From: Serinus canaria | Lineage: Eukaryota > Chordata > Aves > Passeriformes > Fringillidae | Assembly (NCBI RefSeq): GCF_022539315.1 | Contig: NC_066314.1 | Coordinates: 51,707,180-51,771,179 of the forward strand | DNA: 64,000 nucleotides | Reading direction: 5' to 3' | Part shown: positions 35,751 through 49,400 of the stretch, piece by piece | Position numbering within the stretch: the first letter of the stretch is position 1 | Layout: each line of letters begins with the position of its first letter | Position numbers and translations under genes: made by a program | Notes under the pieces: model-generated | What the model was told of the DNA's origin: nothing | Database searches by the model: none | What the model saw: only the letters and a program-made list of their open reading frames with translations

Positions 35751-38700
35751 CTCCTAGTGTTTAAAATTCTCCTGATTTCATTTGACATTTCCACTAGAAA
35801 ATACTGTCTTGATGACATTTTTTCAAAAAGAGATAAGCCATTGTGAATAGCTGAAACCTTGCATTTCAAGTGCTTTTTAGTTTGCTTTTCTGAAGTTATA
35901 CTGGACTGATATGTGATCTTTTGGCAAATCAGTATTGTGATGAAAGTACAATCAGTTTCTAAGTAATTGCAAAATTATTTTGACTTCAAGAGATGCTTAT
36001 CCTGAATGCCAGCTAATGCAGTACCTCTTCACTAAATTGCACTAAACAGTAGTCCTGAGTGAGCTGTGCCTGTTCAGAAATTATTTAGAGCTATCATATC
36101 TGAAGGAGGTGCATTTCACTGGGGCCTCATTTTCAGTCCATCAGTGCATAACATGGGCCTGTCATCACGGCAGTTGCTGCTTTCAAAATACAGTTCTCCC
36201 TGTGCACCTTCACCAACAAAAACATAGAATGCCAGATACATTTTTTTAATAGATTGTCTGCTTTGCTTTCATGAAGGAGTGGATGGTTCCAGGACCTCAG
36301 TCCTTAAAAGTTTGTTCTACCTCATCTGTTTCTTTGTAGATGTGCTAGGCTTTAGTTTGATCACTTTAGGCATTCTTACCTCTTCAGATTTTTGCTGAAG
36401 GAGACCTGTGTCGCTGACAAACCACTCATCTTCTGCAAAATCCTATAATTTAGCAATGCTAAATGAAGGAAACAGTTAACTTCCTTACATCCTTACCCTT
36501 TTCCACTGGGTGGTTTCTCAGTTTAATAATGTTTCCTACCAACCTGTCATACTGAGTGTAAATTTGGACCAGTAATAAAATATTTCATAATGTCTCATCA
36601 CAGACTCAGATCTGCTAAAACTGCAGTGCTGTGTTAGCAACTACCTATGCAACGTGAGTAGACCTAGCAAAAATGGGTATGATCACCCAAATGGCTATCT
36701 AGTACTGCTGCCTCTGAAATAAATACCTCATTTCTCCAACATAAAGGAATTTCTGCCAGACTGCATCAGCTAACCAACTGTTCCCATGCCATGGGAGTTT
36801 TCACTTGACTGGCCTGTGATTTCAGTAATTGTGACAAGCCTTAACAGGTTCCATTTCCCTTGGAAGATATCCTCAAATTATTTTTCAATTGTTTTGATCT
36901 TCTGCCGGTTTGGTGAGTTACCTCTTTAATGAAATTAAGGGAGTGGCATGTTTTTATTAGTGGATAATTTTTTTCTCTTGGTGTGATTATAAATTGTACT
37001 TCTTCCAATTTGCTAATTGCTCATGAGTTTAGTCACAATTCTAACAGGAATTAGCTCACCACACTAAGTCCCAAGCTTCATTTTTTTATGGTCAATTGCC
37101 TGTAGTTTTACTCTCTATGCTAACATGACTGTTCCTGGCAACATTTCAGCTTGCACCAGCCTCATGTTCAAGACACAGGGATTTCCTTTGCTTTTGAGCA
37201 GGTAGTGCTCTAATCCTCTGCAGCACTGCTCACTGGTCCCATGAAGTGTTGCCTGCCAACATGGTGCTATTGTCCTCTTTGTCCATGCTGGGCAGTGTCT
37301 CGGACAGAGATAGAAATTATCATGGTCCTTGAAGGTTTTTCCAAATTCATGTCCTTGTCCTAACTTGTGTTTGTAGATCTCTGTGAAGCTTTGTGAGGCA
37401 GCCTCATGCTCAATATTCCATTCTGCTGCCACTCTCCTGTCTTTTATTGGCATCCTCTGTGGCATGACAGTACTGTCTGTCTTTGTAGCTTTTGGTTTGA
37501 ATTAGGCAATTTCCTTTGGCTGGCAAATTTTAATGGCATTTCCAAAAAATAGCTCTGGCTCATCCAATAGATTTGGACGGCTTTTTCTCAAGTTCCAGCC
37601 ATGTTTGCTGTTTTCCTAAAGAGTCAGCTTCTCAAGATCAAGGAGTTTGGATTTTCAAACCCCTGACAATCCAAAACTCTGCTGCCCTTACCCCTGGTTA
37701 TCTTACTGCTTAGTGACATATGGTTCACACGTTCCATTTTTACATGGAAGCCAGTACTCTTCAAATTCCTGTGTTGCAGCATCGTGGTGAACCACAGATA
37801 TCAGGCTTAATTCAAAACTAATAGAAGCATCCAGTAATCCAGAACCAGCTATTGTCAAAAATAAAGCCATCTCTGAGTGATGTAGAACCATTCACCTGAA
37901 GAGTCGCCTAAGCATTATTTCCTGTAATCACTGAGCAGTGGAGGCCATAAGGACACAGAGTGTCCACACTTTCACACACAGTTACCACTTCCCAGCATCT
38001 TAGAGCAAACCTGACTCCTCCTTTTCCATGGCCCCCAACTTCTGCTGGCAGACAACAAGCCCTGCTTAAATTTTCCAGGTTACCTCCCCATACACCCAGA
38101 GAGCATTAGCTCCAGTAAGATGAGGATTTTTCTTCCATTCAGAGAATTTTCTAAGGTTTTTTTACCTGTGGGCACCAGGGCATTAGTCAAAATCAATTCC
38201 ATTCAACCAAATCCTCACATGTATCCTGTAAATGTATATATCTGACCTGGTCACCGGCACTGTCTTTGTCATCAGTGGGGAGGAATACAGGTATTACTGC
38301 AGAACAGCTATTCTCAGCCTGAGGTATGTATCTCAGGTGGTTTGGACAAACCAGGTTCTGAAACTTCCAACTGATCTCTACTGATATTAAACTTTGTCTA
38401 GACTGGCCACTGCAGGTATAAAAATGAGATTCATGCATGTCTAATGTTAGGTGACAAGTAACTGATTGGAGGAGTGTGACAGAAACCTGCTTTATTCAGT
38501 TTCTCACGCCCAGCTCTTCAGCTCAAGTAATGCAAACCTGGACTCAAGAAAGGAATCTATCTATAACCTTTAAATGTCTTCAAGCTTTGATCATGAAAGA
38601 AAAGTAGAGCGCAACAGGGGCAGTTTCTCCTGGAAGGGATGCAGTGGCTGGAAGGATGCAGCCACCAGGTTCCAGTTTGCCGAGTTTCTGCTTCAAAATG

Positions 38701-40224
38701 CAATCATCTTAGACATAATGCTGGGTGCATCATTATTACTCACATTTTCGTGACATTCCTTACAGACAAAAAAAATTATGTGAAATCACCCCAGTGAAAA
38801 TCAAAGCAGGGTTTGTGTCATATTGGCAGCAATGTCACAGGGAGAGAGAGTTGTGCCTTTTCAGCTCCATAGACAAAAGCCAGAGAGCTGCCAAATTTTC
38901 TAGTTTCACTTTAACTGTGGGAAAGAAGTTGCAGAAGAGAGCCCAAGTTAGTGAAGGCTGATCTACATACAAAACATGTGTTGCGCAGACTTGCAGTTGT
39001 TCGGCACGTGCTCTGCGCTGGCAAGGAGGGACATTATCCTTGTAGCATAGCACCAGACTCCAGCTGCTCCACTGCCATCCAAAGGGGCAGTTGCCTCAGG
39101 CCCAGTGCTCCCTGTCATGGCTGGTGATGTGGCTGTGCTCTGGCAGGGGAGTAGCTGCAGACATGGGCTCTGCTTGCGTCATGCATTGCAAGAGTGGTTA
39201 CCACAAGAGCTGCTGCCTTTTGACCCTCCCAGTGAATCTGTGCTGGCCAGGGCTATGTGGCACTAGGCTGGTAGGCAGCCCCTGCAAAATGATCTCTTGT
39301 TTTCCTGGGAATGCCATCCCATTGATCACTTTCCAGCTGGCTTATATTGATTTAGCTTAATTCAATGCAAGTGTTTTGCATGTAGGAAAGGCTCCGTGAA
39401 TGTTCCCATGAGGTCTAAATCAGTTCTTCTGTCTCTCTTGCTCTTTAAATCCTACTGTCACTCACGGTAGCTTTCCTGCACTCAGTACATGCCTGTTCCT
39501 GGGGGAAGCAATTGCAATTGCCAAAAAGCATTCCTCCTCTTAATTTTAGAGAGGAATGCTCACCCTGCTGTCTGGGAATGAAGCCTGGTGTAGCCAACTT
39601 CAAAGACTGGACAGATTTGTTGCTGAGTTTAAAGGACATCTTTCCCTTGGCTGGGATTTGCTATTGTATCCCTTTTTGCTCTTATCTTCTTTTTCAGGAT
39701 ATGGGAGGGCTCAGGTGCTTTCCAGACTCTTTCCATCTTTGGACCCTTTCAAATTGCAAAGGTGCTAGCAAATTCTCAGTTCTGCCTCTAGTCCTCTGCA
39801 GATTGCTGACATGACTGAGGATGTGGTGGATTTGTTGGAATCTGTGCTTAAAGAATCCGTCCTTTGACTCTCTGTTTACACAGAGCCCTGGCACTCAGCA
39901 CAAACCTAAAAGAAGGCTTATTTTTAATTCTAATGAACTAGCACAGAAGGAGAGAGTTCTTTGCCATCTTCCTTCACTTCAAATAACAATTTTAGTACTA
40001 ATGAAGGACTCCACACCAAATATAATAGAAGGAAGAATTATTTTTCCTGTGTGCCTGTTGTTTTTCTAACAAACATATGTGTTTGTTTATTTTTAAATTA
40101 TAAAATGCAATTATTGTGTTCTCTGAAGTACACAAGTAAAATTAAAAACACGTTGAGTCAATTTGCTGCTTATTTTATGTTAATTAAACTATTCATTGGG
40201 AAGGCTGTTCCTAGTTAGGCTCCT
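35751..40224. other. intronic, nothing firmly recognised
   Basis: About 4.5 kb of intron without a gene. The 36880-37070 stretch is AT-rich and motif-dense (see findings). 38190-38450 may be an old repeat but matches no family I can name. Confidence 0.45.
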
Positions 40225-40415
40225 TCAGTGGTATCTGGATTTGATTCTTGGCTCTGCCACATATTGCCTGTTTGATTTATGGAAAGTCACTTAATCTCTC
40301 AGTGCTTCAGTTCTTCGTTCCCCAAATGAAGATAATTCCCTTCATTGTCTCTGTTTTGATTATAAATTCTTGAATTGGGGTGTGTTTTGCACAGTATTCA
40401 GCATAATATACTCTA
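40225..40415 (+). repeat. MIR-like SINE, comparatively well preserved
   Basis: 'gatttgattcttggctctgccacatattgcctgt...tggaaagtcacttaatctctcagtgcttcagttcttcgttccccaaatgaagataattcccttc' matches the MIR consensus nearly phrase by phrase (ttcgaatcccggctctgccacttac, gggcaagtcacttaatctctctgtgcctcagtt, ccatctgtaaaatggggataat). 'ttataaattcttgaattggggtg' and 'gcacagtattcagcataat' follow as the tail. This is the clearest MIR in the window. Confidence 0.75.
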
Positions 40416-43400
40416 ATTTATAAACATATATATTGATAATAGGTCATCTTGTCTCCATGAAAGAATCCTTCTGCAAGCTCTTCCCAATGCATGGATTTGA
40501 AAACAACTATACTTTCCACCACACCCAGACAGGCAATGTCAGAGCTCTGTCAGACCATGCTCAAAACTGAGTTTACATCAGTGTAAATATGCCAATCTCG
40601 GGTTTCCAAATCCTAGCCTTTTATTCTGGAAGTTAAGAACTCAACTTCAAGGAGAGCTTAGTTCTTTCATTGCATCCTTAGACTTCATCTAAACTAAGGA
40701 GTGTATGAAATCTCATCAGAAGTGTTACTACAGATCAGGTCTAGCCCTGTGGGTTAAGTAACACAGAAACTCTGGCTTGAGCACGCTTGGCCGGCATGCC
40801 TGGGAAAACTCAGTGCTGTGGGAATGGCTGAAGGACCAGCTTCACTCTGGTGCTTTCTCACATCTCCACCTGTCAAATAATCAGTCTCAGAATAGCTTAC
40901 ACTGGGAGGATCTACTCCTGGTCTTCCCCAGGATCTACTTCTGACTAGCCAGGTAAATGTTTAGGAGCAGTGACGATTTTCTGTCACAACATGGTGTTTA
41001 CTCATTTGTGCTGACCATCTTCCCAATACACCTGCACTCACCTGTTCCTGTTTATTCACCAATTGAGTTTTGCCTGGATGTTTGCATTCTGGTTTTGTAC
41101 AGTGCATTGAAGACCTCAGCCCTTAGCTGGCAGCACTGAAGTATCAGTTACCAGAGGAGCTGCCCTCTGTTTTCAGTCAGTGCTGGCTTTAGCTGAATCA
41201 TTTTCTCAAGCTGATCGACTCCATTGAACCCTAGATGTAAGCACTTATTTCTCCAGATCTGGGAGCTTGAGCTATATGTGCAGTGAAGAGGGTGAGCAGG
41301 AGCTAATGCATGATAGGATTATGCTGGTTTTTTATTACCTGACAGCGCTCTGACAGATTGCATTTCACTGTCATCTGCAGTCACTACAAACCTCTGAAAA
41401 AGGCCACGGTATCTATGGGGCTTCATACCTTCTTGCTGCTTGTGTCTCCCTGAGCAGTGTAAAGGGTCAGCCCTATGATCTTTCCACTTGCAAAAAATCC
41501 CAGGGCTGGCACACTTCTACAGACTGAAACTCCTTTCTTCACTTGTCATATATATTGTATTATCCTTTGCAAATGTGAGGCACATCTAACATGAGGTTAA
41601 CAATGTGAGCTCTGACTGCCTGGCCAGCTGGGCTTGGGCTGCTATCTCACAGAAAAAGAGGAGTTCCAGCCCTCCACTACTGCCAGAACATATGCTGGGT
41701 TTTGGCCTCAGACCCCAAATGGATTTCCACTAAATGACACACTTCCCATAGCCAACCTGACAAGCAAAGCCCCTGTCCCAAGCATGAACCAAAGGGCCAA
41801 AGTATCCATTCTCTGCTGACTCTTGTGGTTGTGTTCACAGAGAGGAACTGGTGAGGAATAGCAGTAGCACCTATCATTCTTAATGTCATCTGAAGTCACT
41901 ATAAACTCCATTCCTTACCAAAATTTCCTGCACAGTTTAAATCTACCCTCCTAGTTGTTGTGTATATTTGCCCAAATGCATTTTAAGCTGCATGATGTAC
42001 CTCACCATGCTCATGAACAACACAGACCCCTCTTGCTGGGTATTGCTAGGGAGAAAAGTTCTGGCCACCAGCTGGCACTCCCAGGACAAACCAAACTAAT
42101 GAGGCTGAAGTAGAGGTCACTGATGTTCAGAGCTGGTTCAGTTTGCACCTGGGTGTTTAATTCTTCATGTCACTGGTATCCATCAATAAGCTGCAAGCAA
42201 AGATCAGGGTGCCCATGGGCATCTGCCTCTTGCAACACTCACACTGAATTAAAGAAAATAGCCTCTACTTCATCCCATTTAGGCAGCTTCCTAACAATTC
42301 ACACCTATTCCATACAGCCATTTCTGTCTTCCTATGGATTCACTGAAAAATTCCCGCTCACTCTTTCCGTAAACTCAGCATCCTGTCTTCTGTTGAAGTT
42401 ACAAGCCAGATGTTAGCTTAGCCCGTGATTAATACTTGAAAAGGTCAGCTTTGAATCTTGCTGCCAAATTCACCCACCTCTCTGGGCAACTCCTTTTACA
42501 TCTTCTCTTCCCTTCATAACATATTTGCAGTTTAAAAATATTAAAACTGATATACTACTTTATATCTTGAAAGCATGTTAAAAATAATATTGGGTGTTGG
42601 GAAATGTTTTAAAGCTGTGCTTGGAGAAGAGGGACCTGTTTAATCCCTTTCTCACATGGATTGCTTGTAGCTCTGAAAATCTGATCTCTGGTTCTCTATG
42701 CTGTACTGTGTACCACCTAATCACCTCTCAACCAGAACAGTGGATATAAAGCTGTGAATTCAATATAATTAATGTCATCTTTTGGTGGGGACACAGAAGG
42801 TTTACACCAAATTTTACAAATGAAGGGTCCTTATTCTCCCTCCCAAACCAGACTTTGTAAGCTTGGACAAGCAGTCTCACCGTGTTAAACATTAAGACTT
42901 TGTCATATACTGCACAGCTTAGCTTGTCCCAATTCTGTCTGGACTTCTATGTGTGCAGCATCATCAAAGAAGCTCTGCTTCTTGGTTACTTATCAGAGTA
43001 ACCCTTCTGATAAGTAATATTTTAGAAAATCTGATCTTGGATCCTCTCACATGGAGAAGTACAGTTAGGAGCAGGCAGATTTTGCCTGAGAGTGTTTTGT
43101 TTTCTTGTTTCTTTTGAAGTAAAAGACAAAATATGGGAACCATTTCTAAATTGCCCATGCTCCAGAGTGACAGAAGAAACCCAGAAACAGATAAAGACCG
43201 ACAGCTGGAACATATTGTGGTACAAGGAAGCAATTAGCTTATGGCATAAAAGAATGAAATCACATATAGAATTAATTTGTGTCTCCTGGCATTACTTGGC
43301 AACCTGGAAACTTTGGGGCAAATGAGGTCCTTGGTCCCAGAACAGTGCTGGTGTGGCATGGAGATGTGCCACCCTGGAAGGAAGAGTCCCGGCCTGTCCT

Positions 43401-46400
43401 GAACGACCTCATCTGAGACCTCACAGATGTGTGGGAAGAGACGAGAGAGAGAGAGAGGAAGGGGTCAGCATCTTTCCCCTCTCTCTGAGCTTTCCCAGCA
43501 CTGCTCCAAATTCCTGAAAAAGCTTGCTTCTCCCTGCTGTGGAGACACTTCGAGGCAGCTTTGGTCCATGTTCCCCTGGGACCTTGCATCATAAGCTGGG
43601 TGAATGGCCACAGCCTGTCAGCTGTCCCTCTACTCTCAGTTGTCCTCAGCTTTGGGCATGAAAGACCATCTTCATATGGATTGCTTAAAAGTTACATCAT
43701 TGAGCAACAAAACAGTGAAAATACCTCAGGATAGGAGAGGAATTTGAGATAAACATCCTTTACCAGATATTGCGAAAGAAAGCATGGCCTCATCAAAATG
43801 AATGAGCTGACTCCTATTGGCCTCAGTGTGGCCGGGGCTCTGAGCCTTACGTGTGCGATGCCATCTTGCCGCAGTGATGAGCTCAGGACAGCATCAGCCG
43901 CATGGAGTCAGACAGCTGGACTGATGGATTAAATCAAATTTCCTGTCCTGGTTACAGTTTTACCATCCAAAGCCCCAATTTAATCAGTGGTTGTACTCAC
44001 AGTGGGATTTGTTTCAGGAGGGATCCCATTTACCACTCCCAGTTTTGGAGAGCTGGTTAATCCTTCTGTGGGGCAGGGTTCATGTATCATGCCTCATAAA
44101 CTCCCGGTGTGAGGGTTTCAGAAGAAAGGACAGGATTTGTCATTAGCACCCTGTGGACGTGCCTTCACAACAGGCGCAGAGATTGCCAACCAGATGGCTT
44201 CACTCTATTAACTTCTCACAGGTGGAGACCAAGGTCTAAAAATACACAGCAGCAGCCAGATCCATGTAGGCCAGCCCCATGCTCCCTCCCTAGAAAGGTC
44301 TGGGAATGGAAACACCCAAACTGTTCCTGCAAAGGCCATCAACATGTGGGGGTTTTTGCCACATTTATCCAGCCCTACATTTTCCTGCTCCAAACTGGTG
44401 GGCCTGCATCATGATGTGCTTCATGAGCCTATTAGTCCAGAGAATCTCCACACAATGTCCCACTGATGTTATGGAAAAATTTGCTCTGTACAAAGAAAGG
44501 ATCAGAGCAGCATTTGTGCTTTTGGGAACCCCTTCCACCAAGGACTGTTATTATCCCTGTGTGGTGCAGGATCAGTTTAAAATAATTTCACTTAGAGCGC
44601 TCCGTGGAAATCCCCTGCCAGTCACCCTCCTCACGTGCTTTTTGTTCTGAGAATCAACAGGCCTCAAAGGGCAGTCTCAGAAGAGGCCACATCTGTACAA
44701 AGTTTGCTTTCATCCCCACAAGGGTTCCCAAACAATACCAGTGCCAGGCGGAGGTTTGCTGAATGGTATGAGAACCAAAGGCTTTCTTTGCCTTCTGTTC
44801 ATCCATTAAAACCTTGTGAGTCAAAATTAAGAGGACAGGAGTGGGAGCTTTAGGAGGCTGTGATTTCTCACAAATGCCTAAAGCTAGGCACTAATGAGAA
44901 AGTTAAAAAAAAAAAAAGAAGTCTGCAACCCATCACCAGAGCAATGCCACAATTAGAGACAAATCCAATGTGCGCTGCTTTACATTTATGATGCAGACAA
45001 ACTAATTTAACTAATTAGGGCTGTCTACAAAAAGCATATGAAATAGCACTCTGTCCTCAAGGTCCAGTATCAGAGATTTTTGCTACTGAAGTCCAATAGT
45101 GCACTATGATACATAGCATGGACACCTGCTACTCTCTGAGGATGGAATTAGCCAAGCCACTTCTGTATGGGAAGTTTTGAATATTTTCTTTATTGTCCCA
45201 CCCACAACTGATGGATGAAAACCAATCAGTTGAGAAGTCTGCAAGGATACAAAACTCTCTTTGTTTAAAAAATTCTTTGATTTCACAATTTAAGAAATGA
45301 AACCAAGAAAAAATGAAAAGTCCATTTGGCTTCTTTCATTTGACCTTAATTTTTTGCACCTTAACTTTACTTTGCAGCCCTTATGTAAGCCTAAACATTT
45401 AAGATATGATTTATCTTCTTTGAGAAAACAAACTATTTTCTTTGTCTGTGCAAAGATTTGTTGTTTAAAAGGTACTCCTGCTCCCCTGAAATTTGATCTG
45501 TGTATTTTGATAGCAACAGTTTGTGCAGCGCAGAAACACTGCAGAGAAGTTCAGCTGCTGCATTACTGAGATGCTGGCACTACTTGCATGAGAATAAAAA
45601 CCATGACCTCAATAGAAGATTTCAGCAACTATTTTTGAAAAATAATTTAATGGCATGAAGTTTGATGGGAAGAAAAGAGGTAGAATGGTATTCAAGAAAC
45701 ACGTTTTTAAAGAAACACATCTTTCCAGACTAGTTTCAGACTTTGACTGTGCATGCTTATACCTCCAACCAGAGTACCTGGCATGAGCTCCACTGATGAA
45801 CCCAATGCCCTTCTTTTGGGCACATCCCTAGTTACCTCCATGTGGGTTTCTGCTCACATTCCAAAATCCTACCTGGATCCCACAACAGCCTCAGTACTGT
45901 GCCTGGGAAAAAATCAAATTTCTTCCTGTACTGGGCGTGGACCAGCTCACTCACATTTGTCTCATTTATCCCTGAGAAGTGGAGATATTGCCTCAGAGAT
46001 GAAATCAGCTCAGGTCTCCACCTCTTTTTCCAGTAAAGGGTGAACCCTTTCTCTCTAGACAAACAGGAGTGGGCTCACAGAGACCACAGCATCCTTTGCT
46101 ACTCCAGGCTGGCCCAAGGTAAAGAAGAGGGTCTATGTGTTACTCCAAAAGGAATTTCTCTGCTTCCTGCTTCTCACCATTCCTGGCCGTTGCAGCCTGT
46201 GGTACATCAATGTGTGCTCAGCGGGGGAAAAATGCCACTGGCTGAGGTGGTGGTTGCAAGATGAAAAAGGCTGATCCACACAGTGGTTCCTTCTGTCTTC
46301 GTCTGAATGCTTTCACTTCAGGAGCCCCTTCCTTGTTACAGCTGGGAAAGATGTAAACAGAAGTCAGTCCCAGCTGAAAATAACTCTGCCTGTGTCCTGT

Positions 46401-49400
46401 GTGGAGCCTGCTTGATCTCCCTTCTGCTTTTTATTGCTAATATCAAACCAGGTTGTCTCTCGGCACTGAGTTTGCAGACAGTGAGGAGCACAGGTCACCC
46501 ACAGTTTCTTCCACTTCATTGGGAGCTCTAGTGGCTTTATCAAAAAGGTGGAGCAGAAGATTGTATCTTTTGTCATGGAATGAGACACAAGAGGGAGACA
46601 AATGCCCAAGTGGTGCCAATGTGGACCCATGCCCTTGAAGCCTTAGATGGGAAAATGTATTTCTCAGCTCTTGAGAGGTTTCAAGGTTTTGAATATCTCC
46701 AAAATCCTCAAGAATGAAACATGGAGAAATTAAATGCATGTCAGAAAAACTTCCCTTTTGCAGTTTGAAAGCATTCCATGTCCCATTTGGACTGGGGATG
46801 GGGGAAGAAGTTAATTAGTGCTCATTCACTGAATCATTGAAACATGATGTTTCCACCTTTCAAAATATAAAATTTGCCCCTGGGACCTCATTCTCTTTCC
46901 CAAGCAATTGCTGAATTTGGAGAGATTGTGAAATACAGCCCTTCCTACAGTTTTTGGCTCCTACTGAAAACATGTAATTTGAAAGTTCCCAAGAAATCTC
47001 AACAGACACAGAGCTAATTCAAACATGGGATACAATGGCTGCCTTTCATGTCCTCAATGTCTCTGACATGAGCCAAAAATTAGTCTGGATAAACACAGAA
47101 GATTTTTATCTGGAGAAAGAAGCTTTAAACTGTGAAACACAAGAATGAGGATGTAGGAAGAGCAGAGCTCATACCTGGCCCCCACCTGCTCAAGGTGCCT
47201 AAAAAAGACACCGCAACAAATTCAGGTTAAGAAGAGTTGTTGCCAGTGTTTAACTCCACGTTCATCCCAAGAAGGAGGGAAATCCATGGAACAGGATTTA
47301 CTCCCCACATTTATGTCCCGAGCGCAAAAAGTAGGGCATGTGTATTTTACTCCAGTCCACATTAGCAAAGTATTTGAATTCCTGCATGAGCCTAAGGGCT
47401 CAAAAAGCTGAAAATATGATCTAGCTGTAAAATAGAACAAAGTGAGTCCCTAGCTCAAACATTTCTCGTGTGAGGCAATACCTGACTTTCCAGGTCAGTG
47501 GGCAAAAGAAATGTCATGTAAATATCTGTGGCTGTAAGCCAAAAAAGGACCCACTGTGAATTCAGCCTGAAAAAAGTAGTCAGTGGAAGCTGTCATATGG
47601 GAATGGTATGACATCTGGCTTCATGAGATAGACCATTTGTGTGTACAACCAAAATGAAACACTAATGTGGGAGCAGACAAATATAATACATAATGCAAGA
47701 TAAGAACTACTCTCCTTCTCAACCCAGTGAGGCAGACAGAGGCTTTATTAGCAGTAGCAAACCATACAGTGCCAGACTCATTCTCCAGCAGCTCTGTCAT
47801 GGCCCAGCCACAGCTGTGTTATCAAGCTCTTCTAGCCTCCAGTGTTCTCTTGGACATGTCTGCAGACTTACAGTGGTTCCATGTTGTGCTTGGGAATTGC
47901 TTGGGAGAAGCTTATTCATCTTGAGATAGAATATGCCAGAGATTGGTCTGACAATTTAACAGTACAGGCAAATTAGGGCCAGTGTCCTTGCTATGTACTT
48001 GTATAGATGTGGCATGAGATGCCAGCTGCAAGGTGATACTTCCCATAATCTCCGTTCTTCTTTATGTCCAAAGTCCCTCCTGAGGCATTAATCAAGATTA
48101 TTAACTGTGCTTTTAAAAACGTATAAAAAAAATATCTTTTAAAGAAGTCCATCTGTGCCTGGTCCTCTGTGATGCTATTTCTACAGCTTCAGTGCTGAAG
48201 AATGGCAAGAAGAAAAAAGGTGGTGATTCATTGCCCAGGAGCTTTCAGGAGCCCAGAGAGTATTTCAAATATTCCAGTATCCCATTGCCTGTACCAGGCA
48301 GCGCCAATGGCTCATTGCTCATGCCAGCATCTGACATGGCAATGCTAGCCATGCATGTGGTCATTGGCACTTACAAGGGCATGAGACTTACAAGAAAACT
48401 TTGGAGCCATTTCTGGGGCAGGCAGATATTTCTCAATGAATGTATTAATAAGCCCAGGACCTGCTTCTCATTTTACACTGACATAACTGCACTACTCTCA
48501 GGTGTGCTACAGAAGGCTGTGAAATCGCAACTAAGCGCTTGGAGTCATGTGGGAGACTCCCAGCTTTGCAGTCGGGGTACACGGCTTTCCTATGTGTAAA
48601 AGTTGGGGTGAGAACCATATGGACATTGTCCTTTGGTGACAAAGAAATACCTGCAGGAGACTGTGTGGTGAGATTAGAGACCAGCAGTAACTGGGTCATG
48701 ACTGGCTTCAGTGAGACTTGTTGCAAAAAGTTGTTTTCCTCCGTGGAGTTTAGGGAAGTTTTTTCTCTCCAAAGAAATCCCATGCTGCCCATTTTGAAAT
48801 CAGTGAAAATTCGGAGTTTTCCCAAAGAAAAGGAAACAGTCAAACCTGCCAAGGCAAGAGAGGTTTTTTGGCCAGTATCTTGTGAACCTCAAGGAGTCTT
48901 TGAAGAGTGGTGGCTTTGAAGACTGCAGCATAAATTCATAAAGCATTTTATTTCCCATCTGTCTTCTTCTTATGTCTTTTACCATAGCTTAGATGCTACA
49001 GCTAACAACTGGTGTTCAACATTTCCTCCTTTGCAATGTGTTTACATGTGGGATGGAATTTTCTAATTAGAGAAAAATACAGCAAAAGGCACACAATTCA
49101 GGTCAGGGGGAAAATGAAATTCAAGATTTTCTTCTTCTTTTTCACTGTATCCCACAAAAATATTTGGACAGTTTCTCAACATAAGGACTTGGGAGAATGT
49201 ATTCACTCTCCTAGGAAAAAAAGGAAATAAAAGCTTCCTTAAAGGCATCACTGCAAAATAGCCAAGTGAACATCATGAATTAAGGAATTATAGAAATTTT
49301 CTGTGTAGTCATAGAACCTCAAAAACCTGCTTGTGATTTGATATGTGGTAGTGGGGATTTATCGACCAGGACTGCTAGATATGTGTGTGAATACAAGCAC

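Noticed and set aside
48192..48852. Overlapping 135-codon frames on both strands
   Set aside because: Sense and antisense frames of equal length without known domains indicate chance, and no exon boundaries are consistent.
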